Positions 29,043 to 37,977 of a DNA stretch of 64,000 nt are shown here, one piece after another. Under the pieces are notes generated by a model. It was not told the origin of the DNA and made no database searches. It worked only from the letters and a program-made list of their open reading frames with translations. The DNA comes from Herpetosiphonaceae bacterium (GTDB lineage: Bacteria > Chloroflexota > Chloroflexia > Chloroflexales > Kallotenuaceae), in assembly GCA_036374795.1 (NCBI GenBank), contig DASUTC010000123.1, positions 1 through 64,000 of the forward strand, given 5' to 3'. The number at the start of each line of letters is the position of its first letter. The first letter of the stretch is position 1. Position numbers and translations under genes: made by a program.

Positions 29043-29155
29043 AACAACCTCTTAAAGAGAGGGGCAAGGACGCAATACATGCAACGATCAGCAGCACCAG
29101 TAAAGCTGTTTTGAAGGGGCGGCGCAGAGCACAGCACTCTGCGACCGCCCTTTGT
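29043..29155 (+). ncRNA. Candidate small RNA or leader element upstream of the SWIM protein
   Basis: About 113 nt between a strong promoter and a terminator-like hairpin. The 5' part has a small hairpin (CCTCT/AGAGG near 29049-29063) followed by GGGGCAAGGACGCAAT. The 3' part has the stem GGGCGGCGCAGAG pairing with CTCTGCGACCGCCC (one bulge, about 29117-29150) followed by TTTGTGTGT. No start codon follows in a plausible frame before the hairpin. It could be an independent small RNA or a transcription-attenuating leader (riboswitch-like) of the SWIM gene 75 nt downstream. I do not recognise a known class. Confidence 0.45.
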
Positions 29156-29230
29156 GTGTATATGCGGTATGTTAGTGGACACGTGTGTTTCACCCCCGGT
29201 GTCGCTTAGCTAGACGAGGAGGTTAAGGCC

Positions 29231-29518
29231 ATGCACTCCGATCTGATCAACAAGATTGAGAAGGCCAAGCGGTATGCCCAGGAGCCGGAACGCTTCACGA
29301 TTGAGAAATTGGACGCCCGCTTCCGAGGCAGTGGGGATCATATCATTACGCTCGACGGCGACTCCTGGTCTTGCGATTGTAATTTCTTCCATTCCTGGCA
29401 CACATGCAGCCACGTGATGGCCGTCCAGCGCCTGCTGGCTCCGATGCTGTCACATGACGCGCGGCGTCCGGGCGGGCCGGAATATGTGAGCGAGCAGTTG
29501 CTCGAGGCGGCTGGTTAG
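29231..29518 (+). CDS. Small SWIM zinc-finger protein
   Basis: The 95-residue product carries a SWIM motif, CxC-xn-CxH, read as CDCNFFHSWHTCSHVMA (about residues 48-64). The preceding beta-hairpin is HIITLDGDSWS. SWIM fingers bind zinc and usually nucleic acid or protein partners, and are mostly found within SWI2/SNF2 or transposase proteins. A free-standing 95-residue form is known in several bacterial phyla but its role is undefined. The ribosome-binding site GAGGAGG lies 10 nt upstream of the ATG. The long leader with an RNA-like hairpin and the following GC hairpin (GGCCCAC/GTGGGCC, 29555-29579) suggest its expression is controlled at RNA level. Confidence 0.88.
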   Translation: MHSDLINKIEKAKRYAQEPERFTIEKLDARFRGSGDHIITLDGDSWSCDCNFFHSWHTCSHVMAVQRLLAPMLSHDARRPGGPEYVSEQLLEAAG

Positions 29519-29593
29519 AACAGCACACAACGTAACACACGTACGTACAGCAGGCCCACTCGTCGCAGGGTGGGCCGCTCCCTTGCACAGAAT

Positions 29594-30328
29594 ATGCAGA
29601 CACAGATCATTGCCCATCGCGGCGCTTCCGCCGACGCTCCCGAAAATACGCTCGCGGCCTTTGAGCTGGCGTATCGCCAGGGCGCGCAGATGATCGAGTT
29701 CGACGTGCGGCCCACCGCCGACGGCGCGATCGTCGTGTTTCATGACGATACCACCGCGCGCTGGAATGGACGATCAGATGCCGTCGCGGCGCTCACGCTG
29801 GCCGCCATGCAGCAGATCGACCTGCGCGGCGAGCGCGCGCCGACGCTTGACGAGGTTTGCGACTGGGCACGCGCCACCGGCATGCTGCTGAACGTCGAGA
29901 TCAAAGTCGCTGGCATCGAAGCGGCGGTCGCGCGGACGATCCAGGCCCACGGCATCGACGAGCAGGTGATTATTTCGTCGTTCGCTCTGGGCGCGCTGCA
30001 AACCATGCGGATAGTCGCGCCGGATCTGGCGCGCGGCGTGCTGACCGATGCGGACGCCACGCCGCCGGGAGCGGCCTCGCTCTGGCCTTTGGAGCCGCTG
30101 CGCAGCCTTGAGGCGCGGGCGTGGCATCCATCGCGGCAACTGCCGCAGCTAGAGCAGCTCATCCCGCCGATTCGCGAGGCGGGCTATGCCGTCAACGTCT
30201 GGACCGTCGACGATCCGGCGGTGATGCGGCAGTTGCTGGGATTGCGGGTCGAGGGCATTATGACGAACCGCCCGGCGCTGCTGGCGGAAGTGATGCGTGC
30301 CTGGCAGGCCGAAGCCCAGTCCCCATGA
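29594..30328 (+). CDS. Glycerophosphodiester phosphodiesterase
   Basis: The 244-residue TIM-barrel enzyme shows HRGASADAPENTLAAF (catalytic His), EFDVRPTADG (metal Glu/Asp), FHDDTTARWNG (second His), LNVEIK, and the C-terminal VNVWTVDD followed by GIMTNRP. It splits glycerophosphodiesters into glycerol-3-phosphate and an alcohol. No signal peptide is seen, which suggests a cytosolic UgpQ-like enzyme. The ATG at 29594 is preferred to 29570, which would add eight residues before the conserved strand. Its TGA overlaps the ATG of the acetyltransferase gene (ATGA), so the pair is translationally coupled. Confidence 0.93.
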   Translation: MQTQIIAHRGASADAPENTLAAFELAYRQGAQMIEFDVRPTADGAIVVFHDDTTARWNGRSDAVAALTLAAMQQIDLRGERAPTLDEVCDWARATGMLLNVEIKVAGIEAAVARTIQAHGIDEQVIISSFALGALQTMRIVAPDLARGVLTDADATPPGAASLWPLEPLRSLEARAWHPSRQLPQLEQLIPPIREAGYAVNVWTVDDPAVMRQLLGLRVEGIMTNRPALLAEVMRAWQAEAQSP

Positions 30329-30963
30329 TCATCAGCACGTCACGGCTTACGCTACGGCCCTTGCAGCGCTCCGACATTGATGCGATGGCGCGGTGGCCGC
30401 GCTATCCCGATCCGCTGGATGCCATCTGGAACTGGCCGCACACGCTGCGCGAGCACGGCACGACGGATATGTTTTTTCTGGCGCGGACATCCGATCACCG
30501 GCGGCGCGAGTGGACGATTACCACCACGGATGGTGCTGTTGTCGGGCATCTCGGCCTGCGTGATATTCAGCCGGGCCAGAAGAGCGCGCGGCTCGGCATC
30601 GGCATGGGCTACCCCTACATCGGCATAGGCTACGGCTCCGAGGCGCTGCGCGCGTTTCTGGATGCGTTCTTCGGGCCGCTCGCCTTCGCACGGCTGCACC
30701 TTGATGTCAGCCTGCACAACCAGCGCGCGCTGCGGCTCTACCAGCGGCTTGGCTTCCGCGAGACAGGCACCTTCTGGTACGAGCTAGGCGCTGCCGCAGA
30801 ATTCGCGTTCCTCGCCGATCCGCGCTACGAGTCGCTGCGGCAGTATCTTCGCTGGAGCGTCGAGAGCGTGTGCATGCGCTATGCCGAGATGGTGCTCGAC
30901 GCGAGCGATTGGCAAAGCGTCGAACAAAGACGCCCGGAGGGCACCCGGAACAGCGAACAGTAG
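30325..30963 (+). CDS. GNAT-family N-acetyltransferase (RimJ/RimL-like)
   Basis: The 212-residue product has the RimJ/RimL-like GNAT core: an N-terminal RLTLRPLQRSDIDAM strand-helix, the central IGIGYGSEALRAFLDAFFG (acetyl-CoA loop) and DVSLHNQRALRLYQRLGFRETG. It would transfer acetyl groups to an amine such as a protein N-terminus or small molecule; the substrate is unknown. The ATG overlaps the upstream stop (ATGA). The C-terminal residues SVEQRRPEGTRNSEQ and the TAG stop are encoded by a heptad/GC repeat, so the original end was probably near residue 195. Confidence 0.88.
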   Translation: MIISTSRLTLRPLQRSDIDAMARWPRYPDPLDAIWNWPHTLREHGTTDMFFLARTSDHRRREWTITTTDGAVVGHLGLRDIQPGQKSARLGIGMGYPYIGIGYGSEALRAFLDAFFGPLAFARLHLDVSLHNQRALRLYQRLGFRETGTFWYELGAAAEFAFLADPRYESLRQYLRWSVESVCMRYAEMVLDASDWQSVEQRRPEGTRNSEQ

Positions 30964-31023
30964 CGCACAGAGAAAACAAAAACTTAATCTCTTTGTTCTT
31001 TGTTCGGTTGTTCGCCTGTTCCG
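30921..31023. repeat. Heptad/GC-palindrome composite repeat, copy 8
   Basis: GAACAAAGACGCCCGGAGGGCACCCGGAACAGCGAACAG encodes the acetyltransferase tail and supplies its stop codon. CTTTGTTCTTTGTTCGGTTGTTC units (30990-31013) follow. Confidence 0.85.
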
Positions 31024-31042
31024 TACGTAGCGCGTTCCTACC

Positions 31043-31071
31043 TTGTCAATCGATCGTCGCGCTGGTATCAT
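31043..31071 (+). promoter_or_regulatory. Promoter of the class V aminotransferase, leaderless
   Basis: TTGTCA (31043-31048), a 17-bp spacer and TATCAT (31066-31071). The ATG at 31078 is 7 nt after the last base of the -10 box, so transcription should start at the A of the start codon. There is no Shine-Dalgarno. Confidence 0.65.
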
Positions 31072-31077
31072 CATTCT

Positions 31078-32232
31078 ATGAGCATCGGTAATGCCACCTC
31101 TATACTCGACCTGAACGCGCTGCGTCAAGCCGAATTTCCCGTCGCCGAGCGGTACACCTACCTGAATCATGCCGCGCTCGGCCCGCTGCCCCGCCGCACC
31201 GCCGATGTCGTCGCCGAGCTGGCGCAGGACTTCCGCGACAAAGGCGTTCTGGCCGAGGCCAAATGGTTCCGGTCGATCGCTCGGACGCGCGGGCTGGTCA
31301 GCCGGCTGCTCAACGTGGCGACCGACGAGATCGCCTTTACCAAAAACACCAGCCAGGGCCTGAGCATCGTCGCGGCCAGCCTGCCATGGCAGCCGGGCGA
31401 CGTGATCGTCAGCGTGCGCGGCGAGTTCCCGGCCAATGTCTATCCCTGGCTCGCCTTGCAGCAGCATGGCGTCACGGTGCGGTTCGTCCAGCCGCGCAAC
31501 GGGCGCATCTGCCTGAACGATCTCGACGCCGCGCTCGCGGGCGCGCGCCTGCTGGCGATCTCCTGGGTGCAGTACAGCACCGGCTTTCGGATCGATCTTC
31601 CGGCGGTCAGCGAGATGTGCGCGCGGCGTGGCGTGCTGCTCAGCCTGGACGCGATCCAGGGCGCGGGCGCTCTGCCGCTCGATCTGAAGGCCGTCCCCGT
31701 CGATTTCTGCGCGTTCGGCGCGCACAAGTGGCTGCTCTCGCCGCAAGGCGTGGGCGTGCTCTACATCAACCAGCGGGTGCGCGATCTCCTCCAGCCGACA
31801 AATGTGGGCTGGCTCGGCGTGGACTGGCGCGACTACACCGCCTTCGATTATGACACGCCGCTCACAGACGGCGCGGCGCGCTACGAAGAAGGCACGCGGT
31901 CGCTGGTGGGCATTGCCGGGCTGGAGCAAAGCCTGGGCCTGCTGCTGGAGGTCGGCCAGGAGCGGATCGAACATCATCTGCGGATGCTGACGGATCGGCT
32001 GGCGCAGCAGTTGGCGGTGCTGGGCTACCGAATTTTAACGCCGCTGGAGTCCGAGCATCGTTCGGGGATCATCGCCTTCTCACATCCGCAGCGCTCGGCG
32101 CAGGAATTGTTCGACGCATTGCGGGCGGCGCGGATCGTCGGGGCGCTGCGCGAAGGGGGCGTGCGTCTCTCGCCGCATCTTTACAACACGCTGGACGACA
32201 TCGACGCTGTGCTGGATGTTTTGCAGGTATAG
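31078..32232 (+). CDS. Class V aminotransferase (cysteine desulfurase-like)
   Basis: The 384-residue PLP enzyme of fold type I has its Schiff-base Lys in FGAHKWLLSPQG, with the cofactor region SLDAIQGAGALPLDL upstream and YLNHAALGPLP at the N-terminus. The overall pattern is closest to cysteine desulfurase/isopenicillin epimerase-like class V enzymes. The mobile-loop Cys of true desulfurases is not evident, so I do not call it IscS or SufS. It has its own promoter with a leaderless start. The sortase gene begins 14 bp downstream and may be co-transcribed. Confidence 0.9.
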   Translation: MSIGNATSILDLNALRQAEFPVAERYTYLNHAALGPLPRRTADVVAELAQDFRDKGVLAEAKWFRSIARTRGLVSRLLNVATDEIAFTKNTSQGLSIVAASLPWQPGDVIVSVRGEFPANVYPWLALQQHGVTVRFVQPRNGRICLNDLDAALAGARLLAISWVQYSTGFRIDLPAVSEMCARRGVLLSLDAIQGAGALPLDLKAVPVDFCAFGAHKWLLSPQGVGVLYINQRVRDLLQPTNVGWLGVDWRDYTAFDYDTPLTDGAARYEEGTRSLVGIAGLEQSLGLLLEVGQERIEHHLRMLTDRLAQQLAVLGYRILTPLESEHRSGIIAFSHPQRSAQELFDALRAARIVGALREGGVRLSPHLYNTLDDIDAVLDVLQV

Positions 32233-32246
32233 ATCGTGCGATACCT

Positions 32247-33122
32247 ATGTTACGTAGATTACAACAGTACGAACGATGGGAAGCGGAAGCACGCTCTGGT
32301 ATGACACGATCTCGCAAAATTTTTTGGACCTTCGGCAACCTGTTGACGCTGATCGGCCTGTACCTGCTGCTGATCGTCGGCGGTCTGAAGGCCGATGAGC
32401 AGTACAACGTCTATGCCGCCAGCGGCGATAACGACATTGCCGTGCCAACTCCGGCGGTCGTCGAGCCGGTTGCGAGCCAGCAGGCGGCATCGGCCTCGCC
32501 AGCGCCATCAGCGACACCGAGCCGCAGCAGCATTCCGGTGCTCAACAACGAGACGGGCGGCGCGCCGACCAATGCCGTTCCCAGCAAGACCAGCCAGGCC
32601 GGGCCTTCGACGATCAGCCGGATCGTGATCCCGGCGATCAAGCTCGACAAAAAGGTGATCGAGGTCGGCTGGATGATTCAGCAGGCGGCTGACGGACAGG
32701 AGATCGCGGTCTGGGATGTCGACAAGTACCGCGTGGGGCACCACAAAGGATCGAGCAATCCGGGCGGCGGCGGCAACATCGTGCTCGCCGGCCACAGCGG
32801 CGGCTATGCCTATCCCTTCAACGAGATCTACTACCTCAAGCCCGGCGATCTGATCGAGCTCTACAGCAGCGACCAGCTCTACCAGTACACCGTGACCGAC
32901 CGTATCCTGGTAGATGAGGTTGGGCAGCCGCTCGAAAAACGGCTGGAGAACGCCCGCTACATCGAGCCGACCGACGAAGAGATGATCACGATGGTCGCGT
33001 GCTGGCCGCTGACCGGCCCCGACAAATTCAAGCAGCGTATCATCATCCGCTCCCGTCCGCTGGGCGCGCCGCCAACCGGCGATCAAGCGAATCAAGAGAC
33101 GAGCGCCTGGACGATGCGCTAG
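32247..33122 (+). CDS. Sortase (class D/E-like transpeptidase)
   Basis: The 291-residue product has an N-terminal membrane anchor (about residues 26-47), a Pro/Ser/Ala-rich spacer (about 60-120) and a sortase domain. The catalytic His lies in VLAGHSGG, the Cys in TMVACWPLTG (the TLxTC equivalent) and the Arg in IIIRSRPLG. Sortases cut surface proteins at an LPxTG-like signal and join them to an acceptor amine. No substrate with a sorting signal was noticed in the window. In a Chloroflexota lineage without a classical thick wall, its acceptor would be of interest. The start is taken as the ATG at 32247; the one at 32301 is possible. Confidence 0.9.
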   Translation: MLRRLQQYERWEAEARSGMTRSRKIFWTFGNLLTLIGLYLLLIVGGLKADEQYNVYAASGDNDIAVPTPAVVEPVASQQAASASPAPSATPSRSSIPVLNNETGGAPTNAVPSKTSQAGPSTISRIVIPAIKLDKKVIEVGWMIQQAADGQEIAVWDVDKYRVGHHKGSSNPGGGGNIVLAGHSGGYAYPFNEIYYLKPGDLIELYSSDQLYQYTVTDRILVDEVGQPLEKRLENARYIEPTDEEMITMVACWPLTGPDKFKQRIIIRSRPLGAPPTGDQANQETSAWTMR

Positions 33123-33165
33123 GGCAACGCCAACCCGGGGCGAAGGCGTGCTGCCCGGCCCCTAC
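33123..33165. repeat. Degenerate GTAGGGGCG-type repeat, copy 3
   Basis: GGGGCGAAGGCG and GGCCCCTAC (33137-33165) resemble the elements at 13773 and 21920, but the arms pair for only about 5 bp. It directly follows the sortase stop codon. Confidence 0.4.
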
Positions 33166-33188
33166 GGTATCGGTTCGAGAGCGCGCGA

Positions 33189-33557
33189 TCAGCGCCGCGT
33201 GTGAGACAATCGTAGCAGGCCGTTCACTTTGGAGATCAGCTCGTTAATATCGAAGGGCTTGGCGAGGAAATCGTTCGCGCCGCTTGTGTGGGCGCGCTCG
33301 CGGTCGGCGCGCTCGGCGTGAACCGTCAGCATCATGATCGGAGTAGCGTTCTGCTCGCGAATCCGGCGGCAGACCTCCCAGCCATCCATCACGGGCATGC
33401 TCCCATCGAGCACGATAGCGTCGGGTTTGTGCATCAAGGCCCGCTGGAGCGCTTCAAGCCCATTTTCCGCCAGGACCACCTCATGGCCTGCATCTTCCAG
33501 AACTTGCTGAACCATCATCCGAATCGCAGCATTATCTTCGGCGACCAAAATACGCAT
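33189..33557 (-). CDS. Single-domain response regulator (CheY-like)
   Basis: The 122-residue stand-alone receiver keeps all phosphorylation residues: the acidic pair in VAEDNAA, the acceptor Asp in IVLDGSMP, Thr in MLTVHA and Lys in LAKPFD. It has no output domain, so it probably relays phosphate or binds a partner protein. The ATG at 33557 (MRILVAEDN) is preferred to the longer frame starting at 33590. No kinase is adjacent. It stands between the sortase gene (converging) and the glycosyltransferase cluster. Confidence 0.92.
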   Translation of the reverse strand: MRILVAEDNAAIRMMVQQVLEDAGHEVVLAENGLEALQRALMHKPDAIVLDGSMPVMDGWEVCRRIREQNATPIMMLTVHAERADRERAHTSGANDFLAKPFDINELISKVNGLLRLSHTRR

Positions 33558-33718
33558 ACGTGCTCCACGGGGGGAATCAATAGACCGCACTCAAGAAATA
33601 ACAGGAACAGGATAGGCGCATTGTAGCGCGTTTCATCTACTCCTTCGCGGTACGTTATTCACGGCTACCCGGCTCCATGCGGCTAGATGCAACGCGGACC
33701 ACGACAGAGGCTCGTAGG

Positions 33719-35854
33719 CTACCGCGCCAGCGCAACCCTCACCGCAGCATCCACGAGTACGCCCAACCGGCGCTCATCCTGAGAGCGTGGATCGAACCGG
33801 CGCGGGCTGAACGTGGGAGCATCGATGGTGACATAGTACTGTGACGCGGCTGGTACTGCCAGCCAGTACACGCGCCACTCGGCATCCAGCACAAGCTGCT
33901 GACAGATCTGGTTGGCGCAGACGCGCACCGGCACCGACGCGCCGCTCGGCCAGGGCGCGGCGAGTGCCAGCCCGATCCGAACGCCGGTTGCGCTGCCCGC
34001 CAGCTTGATTGCCGCGTGCTCCTTCGTCCAGCGCACCTGGCGCTGCTGCTGGATCTCATCGGGATACATGCCGGAGACATAGCCAAAATCCAGCCCATCG
34101 CCAACCTCAACCGCCGCAGGTGGCGGCGAGTCCAGTTCGCTCCAGCCCCAGTCGAGCATCTGCTGCTCGTCGTTGTAAAAGCCCTCAAATGCCTGCCGCG
34201 CCTCGTCGAAGCGGCCCAGGTGACGCAGCAGATCGCCGCGCAGCAGGTTGACCGTGGCATAGGACGGCGTTTGCGCGTAGGCGGCATCGTAGGCAGCAAG
34301 AGCCTGCTCATACTGGTCCAGCCGCTCGTGGAGCTGGCCCAGCGCCAGCGATACATCCGGCGAGCCGGGATCGGCGGCATTCGCCTGGCGGTAGTAGCCG
34401 ATCGCAGCGGACGGATCACCGGCTTTCAGCGCCCACTCAGCCCGCTGGACCGCCCAGCCGCGCTTGAGATTACGGAGCGCCCAGGGCCGATCGTACGCTC
34501 CCACGATCGCCGTCCAGAGCAGCGCCACCACCATAGCCAGACTCGCGCCGCGCCACCACCCGAACGCCGAGCGCGACGAGCAGCGACGCAGCAGCATGAT
34601 CTGCTGCGCGGCGTAGGGCAGCAGCACCGGAAAGATAAAGTGTCGGTAGCGTCCCTCGCCGTGCGTCAGCAGCACCACGACGACGACAAACGCCAGCCAG
34701 CCGCCAAGCAGCGCCTTGCGCCGATCGAGCGGCGCGGACAGCAGGCCCCACAGACCGAGCAGCGCCAGCCCGACGTAGAGCGCATCGTCGAGCACGAGCG
34801 CCGTGCCGAACATACTCAGCGGCACGTCCTGATAGTACGTCGGTAGCAGAAAGCGGTCTTCGATCGGCTTGATCATCCAGAGCGCGTTCCAGTTCGGCCA
34901 GAGCTTATGCAGCAGAATCGTGGGATCTTCGCGCAGCCGCGCCAGTCCTTTGCTCGTCGCGTAATCAGCCCGCTCAGCAGGATTCGCGATCGACTCAAGC
35001 GTCTTGAAGATCGTGTCGGGGTCTTCGTGCGGCTCGTTGAACGCCCAAAGGTTGTACGAGAGGCCAGTCTCGACGGCGATCACGTCACCGTACGCAAGAT
35101 AGTTGCGGATCGTCCAGGGCGCGATCGTCAGCAGGCAGCTCAGGCTGAAGCCAGCGCCGTACACCAGGCCGTAGCGCAGCGCTCGCCGCCCGGTGCCAGG
35201 CTCTACCTGCCGGTACACATTCACGAGCAGCCAGAGCGCGGCAAAAGGCACGATCGGCAGCGGCATCGAGCGCGTCAGGATCGCCAGGCCAAGCAGCACA
35301 CCCGCGCCGAGAGCCAGCCACAGCCGTGGACGCGCCGCACAGCGCAGCAGCAGCAGCAGCGCGCCCACAAACAGCGCCGTGAAGAGCGTCTCCGACATCC
35401 ACAGGCTGGCGAATGTCGCCAGCGTCAGCAGCAGCGCCGCGCTGCCAGCGCTCAGCAGCCCCACCTGCTCGGCATCGCGCAGCGCGTGAGGCTCCGCAGC
35501 ACGACGATGCAGCCCAAGCTCGCGGCCCAGCAGATAGAACAGATAGACCGTCGCGCCGCTGAGCGCGATATTCGGCAGCGATGCCAGCCGCAGATCGTCG
35601 AAGAGCCACAGCGATCCTGCCAGCCAGAGCGAGTAGAGCGGCGCGCGCAGCCAGTGGTAGCTCTCGTAAAAGCGCCAGCCTCGTCCGGCGAGCAGATCGC
35701 GGGCCACGGCGATATACTCCGTCTCGTCGTTAGCCGCCTGATGGATCGGCGACCGCCACCACAGCCATAGCCGCAGCGCCAGCCCAATCAGCAAGATCAA
35801 TCCGAGCGCCCAGCGACGCCGCCGGGTCGTCGGCCAGAAAAAAGGATCGTTCAT
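33719..35854 (-). CDS. GT39/ArnT-like membrane glycosyltransferase with TPR region and C-terminal beta domain
   Basis: The 711-residue product has about ten membrane helices and the glycosyltransferase-C catalytic motif after helix 1 (HQAANDETEYIAVA, Asp-Glu). A TPR-like region (about 485-590, with AIGYYRQANAADPGSPDVSLALGQL) follows. The C-terminal beta-rich tail begins VGDGLDFGYVSGMY and ends RRLGVLVD. It would move a sugar from a polyprenyl-phosphate carrier to an outside acceptor. The ATG overlaps the upstream gene's TGA (ATGA). It is the last gene of the minus-strand cluster. Three paralogues here share this layout. Confidence 0.88.
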   Translation of the reverse strand: MNDPFFWPTTRRRRWALGLILLIGLALRLWLWWRSPIHQAANDETEYIAVARDLLAGRGWRFYESYHWLRAPLYSLWLAGSLWLFDDLRLASLPNIALSGATVYLFYLLGRELGLHRRAAEPHALRDAEQVGLLSAGSAALLLTLATFASLWMSETLFTALFVGALLLLLRCAARPRLWLALGAGVLLGLAILTRSMPLPIVPFAALWLLVNVYRQVEPGTGRRALRYGLVYGAGFSLSCLLTIAPWTIRNYLAYGDVIAVETGLSYNLWAFNEPHEDPDTIFKTLESIANPAERADYATSKGLARLREDPTILLHKLWPNWNALWMIKPIEDRFLLPTYYQDVPLSMFGTALVLDDALYVGLALLGLWGLLSAPLDRRKALLGGWLAFVVVVVLLTHGEGRYRHFIFPVLLPYAAQQIMLLRRCSSRSAFGWWRGASLAMVVALLWTAIVGAYDRPWALRNLKRGWAVQRAEWALKAGDPSAAIGYYRQANAADPGSPDVSLALGQLHERLDQYEQALAAYDAAYAQTPSYATVNLLRGDLLRHLGRFDEARQAFEGFYNDEQQMLDWGWSELDSPPPAAVEVGDGLDFGYVSGMYPDEIQQQRQVRWTKEHAAIKLAGSATGVRIGLALAAPWPSGASVPVRVCANQICQQLVLDAEWRVYWLAVPAASQYYVTIDAPTFSPRRFDPRSQDERRLGVLVDAAVRVALAR

Positions 35855-37959
35855 GGAGCCATGCGTGTGCCGGTCGTCGCCACCCAATCGACCTGCACGC
35901 CAAGCGCGCGATTATCCGGGCTGGCGCGATCATAGGCGCGCGGCTGAAACGTTGTGGTACGCAGCGCGAGCATGGCCTCATGCCCGCGCAGCCGCTCCGG
36001 CACTTCAAATGTAAACGTCTGCCACTCCCCGCCGACCCGGGCCGTTCCGAGCGAGACGCCGTCGAGCGCAAGCTCCACGATCGCCGGATCTGCCGCCGCC
36101 GGACGCGGACTGGACAGCCGTACATGTACAAACGATTCGAGCGCGAGATGATCGACCGCCGCGCGGGAGCGCGTCCAGCGCGCACCGGCACCATCCTGCG
36201 CCAGGTAAAACCCGCTGATCGCGCCGAGGTCCAGCCCATCGCCCAGATCGATGCGTGTCTCAGCAGGCCGATCGAACATACGCAGCGACCAGCGCTGGAG
36301 ATCTTCCAGCGAGCTGGACTCGAAGGCTAGCTCACGCCGGGCGGCTTCCAGATCGCCCGCGCCCCGCAGCCGGTTGCCAAGCAGCAGATGCGCGTAGGGA
36401 TGACCCGGCAGCACGTCGATCGCCTCACGCCACCAGCGCTCCGCCTCGGCTCCGCTCGACGCCAGCCCCAGCGCGACCCGTGCCAGCGCCGATTCGCGAT
36501 CGAGCGCGAGCGCAGCCTGGGCCTGTTCGAGCGCCTGCGCGGGCCGTCCACTCTCACGAGCCTGTGCCGCCTGCCAGAGATGCAGATGTTTGCGCGCAAG
36601 CATCGTCGCCTCGCCGGGGTACGGACGATGCAGCAGCACCAGCGCCAGCACGCCGATATTGGTCGCCACCGCTCCCAGGCCGCGCCAGCTCCACAGCACG
36701 CGGCGCGGCAGACGCAGCGTAGACGCCGCGATCCAGCCGGTGTACGGCAGCAGCGCGGGATAGAGCGGCAGCCGGTAGCGCAGCTCGACATGAAAGAGCA
36801 GCCCCGTCAGCGCGACGTAGGCAATCCACGGCACGATCAGCCACTTGAGCGCGCTCGGCGGGCTGAGCCACAGTCCCGCGAGGCCGCCGAAGAGCAGCAG
36901 CAGCCAGATACCATCGCCCAGCAGCAGACGCAGCCAGACTTCCTGCGGCGGCACCCAGATTTCTGGCCGCGCCCGCAGATCGTCGAAGTATTCGAGCGCG
37001 ACAAACTTCTTGGCCTCGCCCCACGCTTTCGCCACGAAGCGCCCCGGATCGCCCGTGATCGTCGCCAGGCCGCGCTCCATCGCTAGCCGCTGGCGCAGCC
37101 CCCGATCCTCGCCCAGCGCGTAGAGCTGCCGCTTGACCGCCTCGCGTCCGGCAGGATCGTTGTCGAGCCACAGATTTTCGGCGCCCGTGGTATCGATCAG
37201 GATCGGCGTGTGGTAGCGCGCATAGTTGCGCAGCGTCCACGGCATGATCACGAGCAGAGCGCCGAGGAGAAGGAACAAGGGAACAAGCGAACGAGCGAAC
37301 AGGGGGCGTAATTCTTTGTTCTTTGTGTGCCCAGAGGGCACCCGTTCTTTGTTCGTCAATAGCAGCCACACAGCCCCCAGCGGCAGCAGCGGCAGTGCGA
37401 CCGAGCGCAGCAGGCTGAGCAACCCGACGATGGCGCCAGCCAGCAGCGCCCAGCGCCAGCTTTTGCGCTGCGCGGCCTGGACGATCAGCCAGAGGACGAG
37501 CGTCAGGCCCGCGACAAAGAGTGTCTCGGTGAGCAGTTCGGTAGCATTGGCGGCGAAGGTGTAGCAGCACGCGGCAATCGCGGTCGAGATCAGCGCGGCG
37601 CGATGACCACACTCGGCACCGGCCCACACAGCGCGCGACCAGAGCCAGACGAGCCCGATCGCGCCGGTGCTGATCAAGGCCTGTACCAGCCGCACCCGCT
37701 GGACCTGCGAGTCGAAGAGCTGGAAGACGACCGCGAGAAAGACCGTGTAGAGCGGCGGTCGCATCAGTTGTAGCTCGCGGTAGCCCTTGCCCCGGAGCCA
37801 CGTGAGCGCCTGATTGAAATATTCGGTTTCGTCGCCGCCGAGCGGATAGAACTCGTGCCAGCGCCAGATCAGCAGCCGCAGACCAAGGCCCAGCACGATC
37901 AGCCCCGGCAGGATCACGATCGTCGAGCCTCGTCGCATCGACGCGAGCGAACGTCGCAT
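35851..37959 (-). CDS. GT39/ArnT-like membrane glycosyltransferase, paralogue 2
   Basis: The 702-residue product has the same layout as its neighbour: many membrane helices, the motif PLGGDETEYFNQA after helix 1, a TPR-like region (about 460-530) and a C-terminal domain LGDGLDLGAISGFY ... ALGVQVDW. A cytoplasmic loop near residues 208-236 is encoded by a heptad/GC repeat (TNKERVPSGHTKNKELRP), in frame. The ATG at 37959 is chosen; a TTG at 37974 is possible. The upstream paralogue ends 18 bp before, and its own stop overlaps the downstream start. The donor is presumably a polyprenyl-phosphate sugar. Confidence 0.88.
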   Translation of the reverse strand: MRRSLASMRRGSTIVILPGLIVLGLGLRLLIWRWHEFYPLGGDETEYFNQALTWLRGKGYRELQLMRPPLYTVFLAVVFQLFDSQVQRVRLVQALISTGAIGLVWLWSRAVWAGAECGHRAALISTAIAACCYTFAANATELLTETLFVAGLTLVLWLIVQAAQRKSWRWALLAGAIVGLLSLLRSVALPLLPLGAVWLLLTNKERVPSGHTKNKELRPLFARSLVPLFLLLGALLVIMPWTLRNYARYHTPILIDTTGAENLWLDNDPAGREAVKRQLYALGEDRGLRQRLAMERGLATITGDPGRFVAKAWGEAKKFVALEYFDDLRARPEIWVPPQEVWLRLLLGDGIWLLLLFGGLAGLWLSPPSALKWLIVPWIAYVALTGLLFHVELRYRLPLYPALLPYTGWIAASTLRLPRRVLWSWRGLGAVATNIGVLALVLLHRPYPGEATMLARKHLHLWQAAQARESGRPAQALEQAQAALALDRESALARVALGLASSGAEAERWWREAIDVLPGHPYAHLLLGNRLRGAGDLEAARRELAFESSSLEDLQRWSLRMFDRPAETRIDLGDGLDLGAISGFYLAQDGAGARWTRSRAAVDHLALESFVHVRLSSPRPAAADPAIVELALDGVSLGTARVGGEWQTFTFEVPERLRGHEAMLALRTTTFQPRAYDRASPDNRALGVQVDWVATTGTRMAP
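37269..37355. repeat. Heptad/GC repeat, copy 9, in frame inside a glycosyltransferase gene
   Basis: GGAACAAGGGAACAAG-type units, a core GTGCCCAGAGGGCAC (37329-37343) and GTTCTTTGTTCG lie inside the gene at 35851-37959. They replace no conserved motif and keep the frame. The encoded loop lies on the cytoplasmic side between two membrane helices. Confidence 0.85.
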
Positions 37960-37977
37960 GTCAGCTACTCTCAACGC

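Noticed and set aside
29049-29095. Resemblance to a cyclic-di-GMP-I (GEMM) riboswitch because of GGGCAAGGACGCAAT after a hairpin
   Set aside because: In GEMM the GGCAAACC box precedes the P2 hairpin and GACGCAAAGCC follows it. Here both boxes are fused after the hairpin and the second GNRA-receptor stem is not evident. No GGDEF/EAL gene is nearby.
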